This document shows positions 22,401 to 31,042 of a DNA stretch of 64,000 nt, in pieces (the stretch's first letter is position 1; each line of letters starts with the position of its first letter). Made by a program: the position numbers and the translations under genes. The notes below the pieces were generated by a model, which was not told the DNA's origin, did no database searches, and saw only the letters and a list, made by a program, of their open reading frames with translations. This DNA is from Cheiracanthium punctorium (taxonomy: Eukaryota > Arthropoda > Arachnida > Araneae > Cheiracanthiidae). The stretch spans positions 1-64,000 of the forward strand of contig JAWZYV010013294.1 of assembly GCA_038373885.1 (NCBI GenBank), read 5' to 3'.

Positions 22401-22581
22401 TAGCAAAGTAAAGGTCTGCCAATCTGCTTTGTCATGAATGTATCTGGGTATGTTAGTGGTTTTGTTTAGGTTCTAATATAAGGGTGAGAGAATGATCGGA
22501 AAGTTATCGCTGTTATGCAAATCGCCAGAAAACTGAGAAATTATAGAGGGGGAGGATTGAAGGAGAACAGATGGCAAGGTC

Positions 22582-22595
22582 TATGACATGAAAGG
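22582..22595. repeat. Target-site duplication of NLR6, left
   Basis: TATGACATGAAAGG directly precedes the NLR6 tail and is repeated exactly at 28282-28295. Both lie in NLR5 ORF2, at the codons for FHVID. Confidence 0.95.
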
Positions 22596-22791
22596 TTGGT
22601 TGGTTGGTTGGTGTTTATTGGCACAAGGTCCAAAAAGGACATGCTGCGCCAGACAAGGAGTAAAAATCATATCAGAATGCATTCAGACAAAAGGTACCAC
22701 AAAATCTAGTAAAAACTAAAATGTAAAGCCTAAAAAGGTGAAAAGTAAAATTCAAAAAGTGTTAAAAGTAGATAAAAAGTGAAACAAAGAC

Positions 22792-22817
22792 ATCTGGATG
22801 GGGGTTCCCATCCAGAT
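22792..22817 (-). other. 3' UTR hairpin of NLR6
   Basis: A perfect 11-bp stem, ATCTGGATGGG pairing with CCCATCCAGAT, has a 4-nt loop. It lies just downstream of the ORF2 stop and about 200 nt from the tail. The same stem is in NLR14 and NLR8. Confidence 0.85.
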
Positions 22818-22841
22818 ACCAGTCAGACAGAAAGGGACACG

Positions 22842-25800
22842 TTACACTGAATAAAAAATATTGATCCGTCTAAGAAAAGCAAATAGATTCCGATGTGGGG
22901 TTTCACCCAGAATTTCGTCTAGTTTAGGATGAGAACAGTTAAAAAGTATTTGATAAAAACTATTAAAAGCAGTGCACGACGTTAAAAGATGACGAATGGT
23001 GAGGTGAGTATGACAGTGATGGCACTCCGGGGCGGGTTCGCCCAAAAGTAAGTGCTTATGAGTAATTCGCGTATGTCCGATGCGAAGACGTGCCAAGATG
23101 ACATCTAGCCTGCGATAGGGATGAGACGACCAGGGTACGAGAGTTGGGCGAATAGAACGAAGTTTGTTCCCCGTTTCATTGTCCCATTTATCGGCCCATA
23201 TGCCATTTACAATGCTGGAGATGCTGGACTTTATGTCACTGTAGGATGGAGTGCCGGTGTACGGGAGGGTCGCATGCTTCGCTAGTGTGTCCGCTTTTTC
23301 ATTTCCCGGGATCCCGATGTGACTGGGTACCCAACAGAGGAGAACACTGTACCCGCGGTTTATAAGCTGATCATACTTGTGTAAAACTTTATGCATATAG
23401 TTATGTGTTAGGGCTCCGGATTTCAGATTTTCTAGAACACTAAGGGAGTCAGAGTAGATGATAAAATTCTTTGTGTTCGTTCTCGAGATGTACAGAAGGC
23501 TTTCGTATATGGCAAGTAATTCGGCAGTAAAGATGGAGCAAAAGGGAGGTAGAGTATAGCTACCAGTATGATTTTTACCCACGAAGGCAAAACCGACGTG
23601 ATTCCCAGTTTTGGAGCCATCAGTGTATAATTTTTCATATTTGTCATATTTGTTGTTGTGATCGGAGAACAACTGTTGGTAGACTGTAGGATCAGTATCC
23701 TGCTTTGCAAAGCCTTCGAAAGGTTGTAGGTAAGGTATCTGCAATATGTTCCATGGTGGGGTTTCATGAAAAGAGCATATAGAGACTTTTACATCCTCCA
23801 ATTGGGTACCGACAAGACTCCTACGAATCCTTAGTCCAAAGGGGGGAGTACAGATGGGACGATTTGCATAAAAACGGTCAAGATGAGTATCTATAAAAGA
23901 AATCTTTAATGGATGTGAAGGATGAGAAAGAATACGAAAGTATGTGTTTAATGAGAGCTTATGACGGATGAGGGTGAGAGATGGCTCGTGGCAGGTGACG
24001 TAAAGACTATGTACAGGTGATGTTCTAAAAGCACCAGAGCAAATGCGGAGTGCAGCATGATGCACAGGGTCAAGTTTTTTTAAGACTGATTTGCAAGCTG
24101 ACCCATACGCGCAACTTGCATAGTCCATTTTTGAACGTATGACAGCACGATAAATCCGTAACAGAGCGTCACGGTCAGCCCCCCAAGAGGTGTTGGTTAA
24201 AACCTTTAAAATATTAAGCTTTTTCTCGCATTTACTGCGAATGTCAGAAATATGATTAGCAAAAGTTAGTTTTTTGTCGAAATTTAATCCTAAAAATTTG
24301 ACAGAGTCCTTCACAACAATGTTACTATTACCCAGATAAAGTTCTGGGTCGGGGTGGATCCCGCGTTTCCGGCAAAAATGGGTGCATACGGTTTTTTCAG
24401 CAGATAAAGTGAAACCATTTGTGTCACACCATTTTAAGATGCGGTTTATGGCATTTTGAAGCTGCCGTTCGATGAGGCGCATATCTTTCCCCTGGCAGGA
24501 GATTTGAAGGTCGTCGACGTAAAGGCTGCCGTAGACTGTGGGTGGCAGTTGTCTAAGGATATTATTGATTTTAATTGAGAAGAGGGTGACGCTAAGTACG
24601 GAGCCCTGAGGAACACCCTCGTCTTGGATGAAATTATCAGATAGAGTACCATTGATGCTGACACGGAAGTTTCTGAGGGATAAAAAGTTTTTTATAAAAG
24701 TTGGTAGATTGCCACGAAAGCCTATATTATAGAGGTCTTGGAGTATGCCGTACCTCCATGTGCGGTCATATGCCTTTTCAATGTCAAAGAAAACGGACAC
24801 TAGGTGATTCTTTCTAAGGAAGGCATTCCGAATTTGCGTCTCTAGATTTAAAATATTGTCAAGTGTGGACCTGCCTTTGCGGAAGCCACTTTGAAAGGGA
24901 TGTATATGGTCCCCAGTCTCTAGAATGTAAACAAGGCGAGCATTGACCATCTTTTCCATTAGTTTGCACAGACAACTAGTAAGGGCTATGGGACGGTAAT
25001 TACTAGGGTTAGAAGTATCTTTCCCAGGTTTAGGAAAGGGAATAACTATTGCATTTCTCCAGGAGGAAGGAAAGGTTTGTTCATTCCAGATTCTATTGTA
25101 TAATTGCAAGAGGATTTGTAATGAGTCATGGGACAAGTGTTTCAGCATTTTGTAAGTAATACCATCAGGACCAGGAGCGGTATTGGAGGCCTGTCTTAAG
25201 TATTTGGTGAGTTCACTGATGGTAAAATTACTATTGTAAGAAAAATGGGAGGAGGTTTTAAATTTTATTTTTTTTCGTTCGGACTGTTGTTTATATGACA
25301 GAAAAGTATTTGAGAAGGAAGTACTGCAGGAGATAGAGGCAAGTGTCTGACCGATAATGTTTGCTATATCTTTTTTTTCCGAAATAATATTATTGTTTAC
25401 AGACAGACAGGATATTGAAGGATTATTATAGATTCCCATGGCTCTTTTAGTTTTTGTCCATAGCTCCTTACTAGAGGTACTGGGCGTTATGCTAGAGACA
25501 TATTTTATCCACGATTCCCTTTGACATTGCCGCCTTATTTTTCTAGCGTAAGCTTTAGCTTTTTTAAAGAGAACTAGATTTTCGGTCGTGGGGTACCGCC
25601 GGAAGATGCTCCAGGCTTTCTGCTGCTGTTTTTTTGCTAGAGTACATGTTTCATTCCACCACGGTTTTTTATTGTGCCGATGTTTCATGCCCGATTTAGG
25701 AATGTTGGCATCTGCTGCCTTGATAATAAGGGAGGTGACTTTGTCAACGACCTCATCAATGGAACCTACAAGACTATTTGAGGATATATTGGATAAATGG

Positions 25801-26519
25801 GTGAAGGTGGGCCAATCTGCCTTTTCATAATTATATCTTGGGGTGGTACAGTTGTCTTTCCTATTATGGTACAGAGGTGAGAGGAAAATCGGAAAGTGAT
25901 CACTGTTATGTAGATCGTTAGAGACTGAAAAGTTATATAATGGGAGGATAGATGGAGAGCAAATGGCGAGGTCTATGGCATGGAAGGATTTGGTTGGGTG
26001 GTGGAAATAGGTGTTATCACCGTTATTCATAATGCAAAGCGAGAAGTCGGTTAGCAGTTGTTCTATGAGATGGCCCCTATTGTTTGTGTCTTTGCTTCCC
26101 CACAAGGGGCTATGGCCATTCATGTCCCCTAGGAGGAGAAAGGGGGGAGGAAGTTGTTGTATAAGACTATTGAGGGAGGTTTGGCTGATGGTTTCGCTTG
26201 GTGGCAGGTATATGCTGCAGACTGTTGTTAGTTGTTTTAATTGAATACGAGTGGCAACTGCTTGCAGGTTAGTGTTGAGATTGAGCTTAGTGTGAGGATA
26301 ACTATTGTTAATCAAAAGGGCAACTCCACCAGTGGCCCTATCATTGAGCTCATTGTCTTTGCGAAGGATGGTATAATTACGGATTTTAGTATGCCTATTG
26401 GTTTTAAGAAAAGTTTCCTGTAGGGCAAGACAGGCGGGATTATGGTTGTAAATTATAGTTTTGAGGTCGTCAATTTTGTTTAAAAAACCGTGGCAATTCC
26501 AGGATAGCAGCAGAGCCAT
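22842..26519 (-). CDS. ORF2 of NLR6: APE endonuclease, reverse transcriptase, RNase H
   Basis: This 1225-aa polyprotein nicks target DNA and reverse-transcribes the element RNA there. The APE domain (1-220) shows N8, E35, D132/N134/H136 (GDMNGHSPLW) and S206-D207-H208. The reverse transcriptase has FFDIEKAYD (577-585), GVPQGSVLS (635-643) and YVDD (667-670). RNase H has YTDGSK (D967), TAE (E1000), YSDSLSVLE (D1024) and GNEKAD (D1077). A finger, C1166-x2-C1169-x7-H1177-x4-C1182, lies near the C-terminus. The start ATGGCTCTG lies two bases after the ORF1 stop TAA, a spacing kept in all copies and suggesting termination-reinitiation. No stop or frameshift is present, so it may be active. Confidence 0.97.
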   Translation of the reverse strand: MALLLSWNCHGFLNKIDDLKTIIYNHNPACLALQETFLKTNRHTKIRNYTILRKDNELNDRATGGVALLINNSYPHTKLNLNTNLQAVATRIQLKQLTTVCSIYLPPSETISQTSLNSLIQQLPPPFLLLGDMNGHSPLWGSKDTNNRGHLIEQLLTDFSLCIMNNGDNTYFHHPTKSFHAIDLAICSPSILPLYNFSVSNDLHNSDHFPIFLSPLYHNRKDNCTTPRYNYEKADWPTFTHLSNISSNSLVGSIDEVVDKVTSLIIKAADANIPKSGMKHRHNKKPWWNETCTLAKKQQQKAWSIFRRYPTTENLVLFKKAKAYARKIRRQCQRESWIKYVSSITPSTSSKELWTKTKRAMGIYNNPSISCLSVNNNIISEKKDIANIIGQTLASISCSTSFSNTFLSYKQQSERKKIKFKTSSHFSYNSNFTISELTKYLRQASNTAPGPDGITYKMLKHLSHDSLQILLQLYNRIWNEQTFPSSWRNAIVIPFPKPGKDTSNPSNYRPIALTSCLCKLMEKMVNARLVYILETGDHIHPFQSGFRKGRSTLDNILNLETQIRNAFLRKNHLVSVFFDIEKAYDRTWRYGILQDLYNIGFRGNLPTFIKNFLSLRNFRVSINGTLSDNFIQDEGVPQGSVLSVTLFSIKINNILRQLPPTVYGSLYVDDLQISCQGKDMRLIERQLQNAINRILKWCDTNGFTLSAEKTVCTHFCRKRGIHPDPELYLGNSNIVVKDSVKFLGLNFDKKLTFANHISDIRSKCEKKLNILKVLTNTSWGADRDALLRIYRAVIRSKMDYASCAYGSACKSVLKKLDPVHHAALRICSGAFRTSPVHSLYVTCHEPSLTLIRHKLSLNTYFRILSHPSHPLKISFIDTHLDRFYANRPICTPPFGLRIRRSLVGTQLEDVKVSICSFHETPPWNILQIPYLQPFEGFAKQDTDPTVYQQLFSDHNNKYDKYEKLYTDGSKTGNHVGFAFVGKNHTGSYTLPPFCSIFTAELLAIYESLLYISRTNTKNFIIYSDSLSVLENLKSGALTHNYMHKVLHKYDQLINRGYSVLLCWVPSHIGIPGNEKADTLAKHATLPYTGTPSYSDIKSSISSIVNGIWADKWDNETGNKLRSIRPTLVPWSSHPYRRLDVILARLRIGHTRITHKHLLLGEPAPECHHCHTHLTIRHLLTSCTAFNSFYQILFNCSHPKLDEILGETPHRNLFAFLRRINIFYSV

Positions 26520-26521
26520 GA

Positions 26522-27730
26522 TTAAGTGATGTCGGAGATGACCGCGATTTTACTCTTAATCCCCGTCGGTTGAAGCGGGGTACTTGGGATGACTTCATCA
26601 TCCATAATGTGATCTGAAATGTCAGAGTCGGTAGGATCCAAATGTAGTATAGAGTCGTCTATGGGCCGTTGTGGAAGGATGCGTTTAAGTCTGGCTTTGT
26701 TGTATTTTGTCTTGTAAGCTGAACTTTTTTTGAGTAAAGGTCTATTTTGAGTGGAGAGGTTGCTTTGAGGCTTCTTATTGGGTGTGCTTTTTTGTGTGGC
26801 TATTGAGGCATTATTTTGAGTAGTTGACTGTTTAGCTTTTGGGAAGGAAGTTGATGAACAGACAGGTTTGGATTTGGGTGGGTCAGTTTGGGTAGCAATT
26901 GATGCAACCGCTTTCACTGTTGCAGCATAAGATTGACCAGGTTTAGGGGTGCGAGAGGCTATTATTTTACGTGCTTCTGGGTAAGACAATCCTTGTGTGG
27001 CACGCAAGGACTGGATTTCTTTTTCATAAGACCATTTAGGACAGGAACGGGAATATGAGGGATGGTCTTGTTTGCAGTTAACGCATTTAGGAGAGCCGGA
27101 ACAGGTGTCACTGTCGTGGCCAGAGATACCACAGCGGGCACATACTGGGGAACCACGACAGGAAGGTTTTGTATGGCCAAACTTTTGGCACTGAAAACAA
27201 CGGGTAGGATTAGGTATGTACGTTCTGACGGGACATGAAAGGTAGCCTGCTTTGATATGAGATGGAATCTTAGGAGATTGAAAGGTCAAGATTATGTGTT
27301 TTGTGTCTATTATTTGGTTATTGCGTTTTATAGTGATTCTGCGAACTGCACTAACATTTTGGGATTTCAGATTTTCCAGGATTTCAGCCTCTGAACAGTG
27401 TAACAGGTCAGGTTCTGATATGACGCCTCTTGATGAGTTAAGTGTTTTATGAGGGGAGACAGTGACAGATTTTAGGCCCATAATTTTTAATTTCATAATG
27501 TTATTTGCCTGTGTGCTATTGTTTACTTCCACTAAGAGGTCTCCTGAGCGTATTTTTTTTATTTTAGCAACTTCTCCGACATGATCAGTTATGCACTTAT
27601 GGATTAGGAAAGGGGATGTTTGGGTAAAGTTACCGTCCTGACATTTCACAAGAAAAAATTTTAAATTACCATCTCCTTGAGTGGGAGATTTCGGAACGTT
27701 GACATGAGACGAAGATAATGTCGTATCCAT
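26522..27730 (-). CDS. ORF1 of NLR6: CCHC nucleic-acid-binding protein
   Basis: The 402-aa product should bind element RNA and act as a chaperone in the ribonucleoprotein. An N-terminal RRM-like region (about 22-170) precedes three zinc knuckles at C178-C191 (CFQCQKFGHTKPSC), C197-C210 (CARCGISGHDSDTC) and C216-C230 (CVNCKQDHPSYSRSC). A basic Ser/Thr/Gln-rich region and an acidic tail (MDDEVIPSTPL) follow. The frame is open up to an ATG at 27838. I chose the MDTTLSS start at 27730 because it is shared by all subfamilies, while the 36-codon upstream extension is frameshifted or absent in others. Confidence 0.93.
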   Translation of the reverse strand: MDTTLSSSHVNVPKSPTQGDGNLKFFLVKCQDGNFTQTSPFLIHKCITDHVGEVAKIKKIRSGDLLVEVNNSTQANNIMKLKIMGLKSVTVSPHKTLNSSRGVISEPDLLHCSEAEILENLKSQNVSAVRRITIKRNNQIIDTKHIILTFQSPKIPSHIKAGYLSCPVRTYIPNPTRCFQCQKFGHTKPSCRGSPVCARCGISGHDSDTCSGSPKCVNCKQDHPSYSRSCPKWSYEKEIQSLRATQGLSYPEARKIIASRTPKPGQSYAATVKAVASIATQTDPPKSKPVCSSTSFPKAKQSTTQNNASIATQKSTPNKKPQSNLSTQNRPLLKKSSAYKTKYNKARLKRILPQRPIDDSILHLDPTDSDISDHIMDDEVIPSTPLQPTGIKSKIAVISDIT

Positions 27731-28281
27731 ATTGGAGATTGGAAATTCGGACCCGACCGCACCACCCACCACGGAGCCCAACAAGGGGATGCACATTCGT
27801 GCACCAGTGCTAGTCGGGTCTATACGCGCACAGTACATCCCTTAGGCAGCGTCCACCCTTAACGACGTGCCCAGTAGATGTCCGTTTGCTTGATCCCTAG
27901 CAGTTGATCGAAATCAGTACCACCAGCCGGTTGATACACAGGGGAACGCTGTGCACCTCCCGTTTACCCGAAGCCGAGGCCAAAGCAATGTGTTGGAGAA
28001 TAAACCCCCTCAATTACCAGGATCCCCATTTCCGGGGACACGGGTCTCCACGCACGGCAAACACGTGGGCAGTTTACCCGCCAACAGAAGCTGGCGGTAC
28101 AGAGCGACCACAGCTTCTGAAGGGGGGCCCTCACTTCAAGAGAAGAAACCACATCGAGGGAGAAGGGGAAGGAGACAGAAGAAGGAGAGAGGAGGGTAAA
28201 AAAACAGAGGAGCGAAGGATCGCTGGGGCCCCGGGATTGCGACACCCGTGAAAACCTAAAGAAGGTTTTCCCCCTGAGGGG
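27731..28281 (-). promoter_or_regulatory. 5' UTR and presumed internal promoter of NLR6
   Basis: The 551-nt GC-rich leader starts at CCCCTCAGGGG (28281-28271). It contains a purine/pyrimidine-skewed tract near 28140-28210 and a short hairpin TGCACGAATGTGCA (27803-27790) just upstream of ORF1. All copies that reach the 5' end begin at this same base. That fits a fixed start site or 5' processing. Promoter activity is inferred. Confidence 0.6.
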
Positions 28282-28295
28282 TATGACATGAAAGG
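28282..28295. repeat. Target-site duplication of NLR6, right
   Basis: TATGACATGAAAGG follows the NLR6 5' terminus and matches 22582-22595 exactly. Confidence 0.95.
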
Positions 28296-28460
28296 ATTTA
28301 GTTGGATGATGGAAGTAAGTATTGTCGCCGTTATTCATAATACATAGGGAGAAATCAGTTGTTATTTGTTCTATTTGTTCACCTCTAGTATTGGTATCTT
28401 TGCTGCCCCATAATGGACTATGGCCATTTATGTCGCCAAGGAGTATAAATGGTGTTGGAA

Positions 28461-28948
28461 GAACAAACACAAAGAATTTTATCATCTACTCTGACTCACT
28501 TAGTGTTCTGGAAAATCTGAAATCTGGCTCCCTAACACATAACTATATGCATAAAGTTTTACACAAGTATGCCCAACTTATAAACCGAGGGTACAGTATT
28601 CTCCTCTGTTGGGTCCCCAGTCACATCGCGATCCCGGGTAATGAGAAAGCGGACACACTGGCCAAGCATGCGACCCTCCCGTACACCGGCACTTTATCCT
28701 ACAGTGACATAAAGTCCAGCATCTCCAGCATTGTAAATGGCATATGGGCCGATAAATGGGACAATGAAACGGGGAACAAACTTCGTTCTATTCGCCCAAC
28801 TCTCGTACCCTGGTCGTCTCATCCCTATCGCAGGCTAGATGTCATCTTGGCACGTCTTCGCATCGGACATACGCGAATTACTCATAAGCACTTACTTTTG
28901 GGCGAACCTGCCCGGAGTGCCCTCACTGTCATACTCACCTCACCATTC
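28461..28948 (+). mobile_element. NLR7: inverted RNase H fragment of ORF2
   Basis: About 488 bp on the plus strand encodes NTKNFIIYSDSLSVLENL, CWVPSHIAIPGNEKAD and THKHLLLGEPA. It is nearly identical to NLR6 residues about 1014-1170. It is joined head-on to NLR5 at about 28460, with a few bases of shared sequence (GAAG). It ends at 28948, where 'cagtggtgtag' begins. A base loss after EPA shifts the frame, so the finger is not encoded. Its breakpoints lack tails and target-site duplications. Confidence 0.9.
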
Positions 28949-29686
28949 CAGTGGTGTAGTCCTAAAAAAAAAAGTGGGGGGACGCTCATTTTTAGAAGAA
29001 ATTCAACCCAAATGTACGCATTCTTTCCTGAAACAGTATATATATATATATATATATAATATATATATCCCTGTACCCCCATCCCCTAATATTTTAGTTT
29101 CATTATTGCCACATTAAAACTATATTGATTGACTATGTCATTTTATCTCTCATCTTTCGTGTATTTCGAATGGTAACCCTATGTTGAAATTTTTATGATT
29201 GTAATCTATTTATAGAAAAATTCATGTGATGCATATTCTACAACTTGTGAACTAATAGTATTTAAATACATGTAAAATTATGTCGCATTTTTGGGACACA
29301 TTTTTTGGACAATTTTCAATAAAGGGGGTGAGAGATAAAATGACACAATCATTTATATTTAGGGGGGGACTATAATACGTGGAGCACTGAAGCTTTGAAA
29401 TAGAATTTTAAACTTGCTGTACTAACTTTGCTCGTGCTCAAGTTTTTAGAAATAAATTGCTTGAAAATCAATCTGACTTTTCTCTCAAATTATATGTTGT
29501 GATTTTAAAGATGCAATTTCTAGACAGGATCATAAGCGTAAAGTTTTCAAAATTATTGGGGGGGCCGGGCCCCACAACCACGTATATTTACGTCAGTGGC
29601 GTATATACATATATGTGAGTTGCAAAAGTCGTAACCCCCATCCCCATGAAAAATTTCTGGCTACACAACTGATTCACGTACATATA
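28949..29686. other. Non-coding DNA with possible DNA-transposon ends
   Basis: An (AT)n tract lies at about 29036-29067. CAGTGGTGTAG at 28949 and CAGTGGCGTATATAC at 29594 look like related element ends, and GGCTACACAACTG near 29660 is a possible inverted partner. A G-run next to GGGCCC occurs near 29560. No gene is supported. Confidence 0.4.
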
Positions 29687-29881
29687 ACTTACTCATAGAT
29701 GCCAACTACTATGGAATATAATTATCCACTTTTTCCACATGATTTTTCAGCTTAAAATATAGCAAAATTTTTGTGATGTGCGCGCGAGCTAGTTACTATT
29801 TTGAAAAAAATAATTTAAAAATATACTGTTTACAAAAAGTGGTTAGCTATATTCCGTAGTAGTTGGCAGCTATGACTTACT
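29687..29881. mobile_element. hAT-type MITE with 41-bp terminal inverted repeats
   Basis: The element at 29694-29874 (181 bp) has inverted ends beginning CATAG(A/C)TGCCAACTACTA. About 36 of 41 positions match between ends. It is flanked by the duplicated ACTTACT at 29687-29693 and 29875-29881. The length suits a hAT 8-bp duplication with one base altered. It has no coding capacity. The outer motif CATAGCTGCCAAC also occurs at the hAT end at 14378, suggesting mobilisation by a related transposase. Confidence 0.82.
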
Positions 29882-31042
29882 ATATATAAGTAAATTATTG
29901 GAGGCGCTCGATCTCTATGGGTCCATAGAATTCTACACCAATGTAAGGTAAGTATCCATGTTAGTATCTTCCTACCATGTTATAAGTTAAAAATAGAAGC
30001 AAAGCAAAAAATCCAAAGGAGAAAAAAAAAAAACATTTTCGATGAGATAGTGCATTTTAGACACATCTGAACTTTTCTTCATTTCATACTTTACATTGCA
30101 TAATCTGATTTTAATTAATCAGAGCCTGGCGATGGCAGCTTATAGTAACATTTTGTGTTACAGGGCGTCACAATGAATACTAAATCATGATTGAAATCAA
30201 AAGATGAAAAAATTTTAAAAGTAAAGGTTTTTTTAAACATTTGTAAATGGCTTAAATACTTCTTTTTATGCTAGTATAAATTAGTTTTCTGAATTTAGTG
30301 ATAAATTATTGGGTGGGCTCAGCCCCTATTCACAATTTATTGGGGGGGCTCGAGCCCCACGGGCCTATATAACTCTACGCCTATGGGCAGGATTTAAAAA
30401 GTTATAATTTAAAACAAGTTTATTCTCATTTACATGGTTGATTACTGTTCATTTAAATCATTCTTTTTTTTATTTAAAGGTTAAAATTGAAATCTACTTC
30501 TATTACTCAATTTATCGTTGATTAGTTTTTGTTTATTATCAGCATACAGCAAATAAGTTTACTAAAGCCAGAGTTTAGCAGAAGAATTTAGTATGTTTAC
30601 AGCATTAAAAATATGGCATAAAGGATTTAAAGGGGAAAAAAAACTAATATTTTAGCTGAATGATAATTTAAATTGTCCTCTTTTATTTCTAACATCGTTA
30701 TAAAATTTCTTTAACGTGTTTATACTTAATAAAGGACAGAATTAAAGATTAAACACCATTATTAACTTGTCCCAAAACGGAGAAACATTTTTCTCACTGC
30801 TGCACACAGTTCCAGTAAATGTAAAATATTATTCTCTGGGATAAAGCTCAGTGTAAAAGTGGGAAATGAAAAATAAAATCCTTATACCAATCTTAGAAAA
30901 CACAAATGCAATGTGGAAATAAAGTTTTTAAATTTTTATTATCGATTAAACTAACAATTCTTAAAACACTTTCCACAATGATTCTTTTTCTGAATTTTCG
31001 ATGACCATTTTGAGTTTTCTAGATTGATTATCCACAGCCATT
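29882..31042. other. Non-coding DNA with GC-palindrome motif
   Basis: AT-rich sequence without a gene. Near 30342-30386 a palindrome, GGGGCTCGAGCCCC, is followed by 'gggcctatataactctacgcctatg'. This resembles hAT termini of the KIAA1586 group. It may relate to the hAT pseudogene starting at 31043, but its orientation points left, so I leave it unassigned. Confidence 0.4.

Larger units (their letters stand above)
22596..28281 (-). mobile_element. NLR6: full-length, intact non-LTR retrotransposon
   Basis: The 5686-bp element is flanked by a perfect 14-bp target-site duplication. From its 5' end at 28281 it has the CCCCTCAGGGG terminus, a 551-nt 5' UTR, an uninterrupted ORF1 and an uninterrupted ORF2. 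The 3' UTR hairpin and (CCAA)n tail follow. All catalytic residues I can check are present. Near-identity of its 5' 1.6 kb to NLR11, with only a handful of differences, indicates recent activity. An RNase H domain and three ORF1 knuckles point to the I/Jockey-like group, but the exact clade needs a tree. Confidence 0.97.
19211..28460 (-). mobile_element. NLR5: retrotransposon interrupted by NLR6
   Basis: Its 3' tail (TTGG)n is at 19211, followed by the 3' UTR and ORF2 remnants up to 22595. NLR6 (22596-28281) interrupts it. It resumes at 28282-28460 within the APE domain. A perfect 14-bp duplication at the NLR6 borders proves the continuity. Its own 5' end is lost at about 28460, where an inverted RNase H fragment (NLR7) is joined. 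It is of the same subfamily as NLR10 (both end RANILFSV). Confidence 0.93.
19452..28460 (-). pseudogene. ORF2 of NLR5, degraded and split
   Basis: From 5' to 3', 28460-28282 carries PFILLGDINGHSPLWG and FHVI of the APE domain. 22595-21773 covers the linker with several frameshifts. 21756-20893 holds the reverse transcriptase (FFDIEKAYDHTWRYG, GVPQGSVLS, YVDD). 20770-20294 is the thumb region. 19988-19452 is the end of RNase H (WVPSHIGILGNEKAD) and the PECPHCHTHLKIHHLL finger. Many stops and frameshifts make it non-functional. Confidence 0.92.

Noticed and set aside
27731..27838. N-terminal extension of ORF1 starting MYCARIDPTSTG
   Set aside because: It is in frame only in the NLR6/NLR11 type. 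In NLR1, 12 and 13 the upstream frame differs by one base, and NLR14/15 have no such extension. The shared start is downstream.
27904..28251. Open frame antisense to the 5' UTR (MIEISTTSRL...), also at 1298, 44869, 49319 and 58160
   Set aside because: It is conserved only because the 5' UTR itself is conserved. Its length and end vary between copies and it lacks any domain.
28282..28948. Twin-priming (5' inversion) event for NLR5/NLR7
   Set aside because: In twin priming the inverted segment is upstream of the retained part. Here the inverted RNase H piece duplicates sequence NLR5 already has at 19.4-20 kb and is of a younger type.
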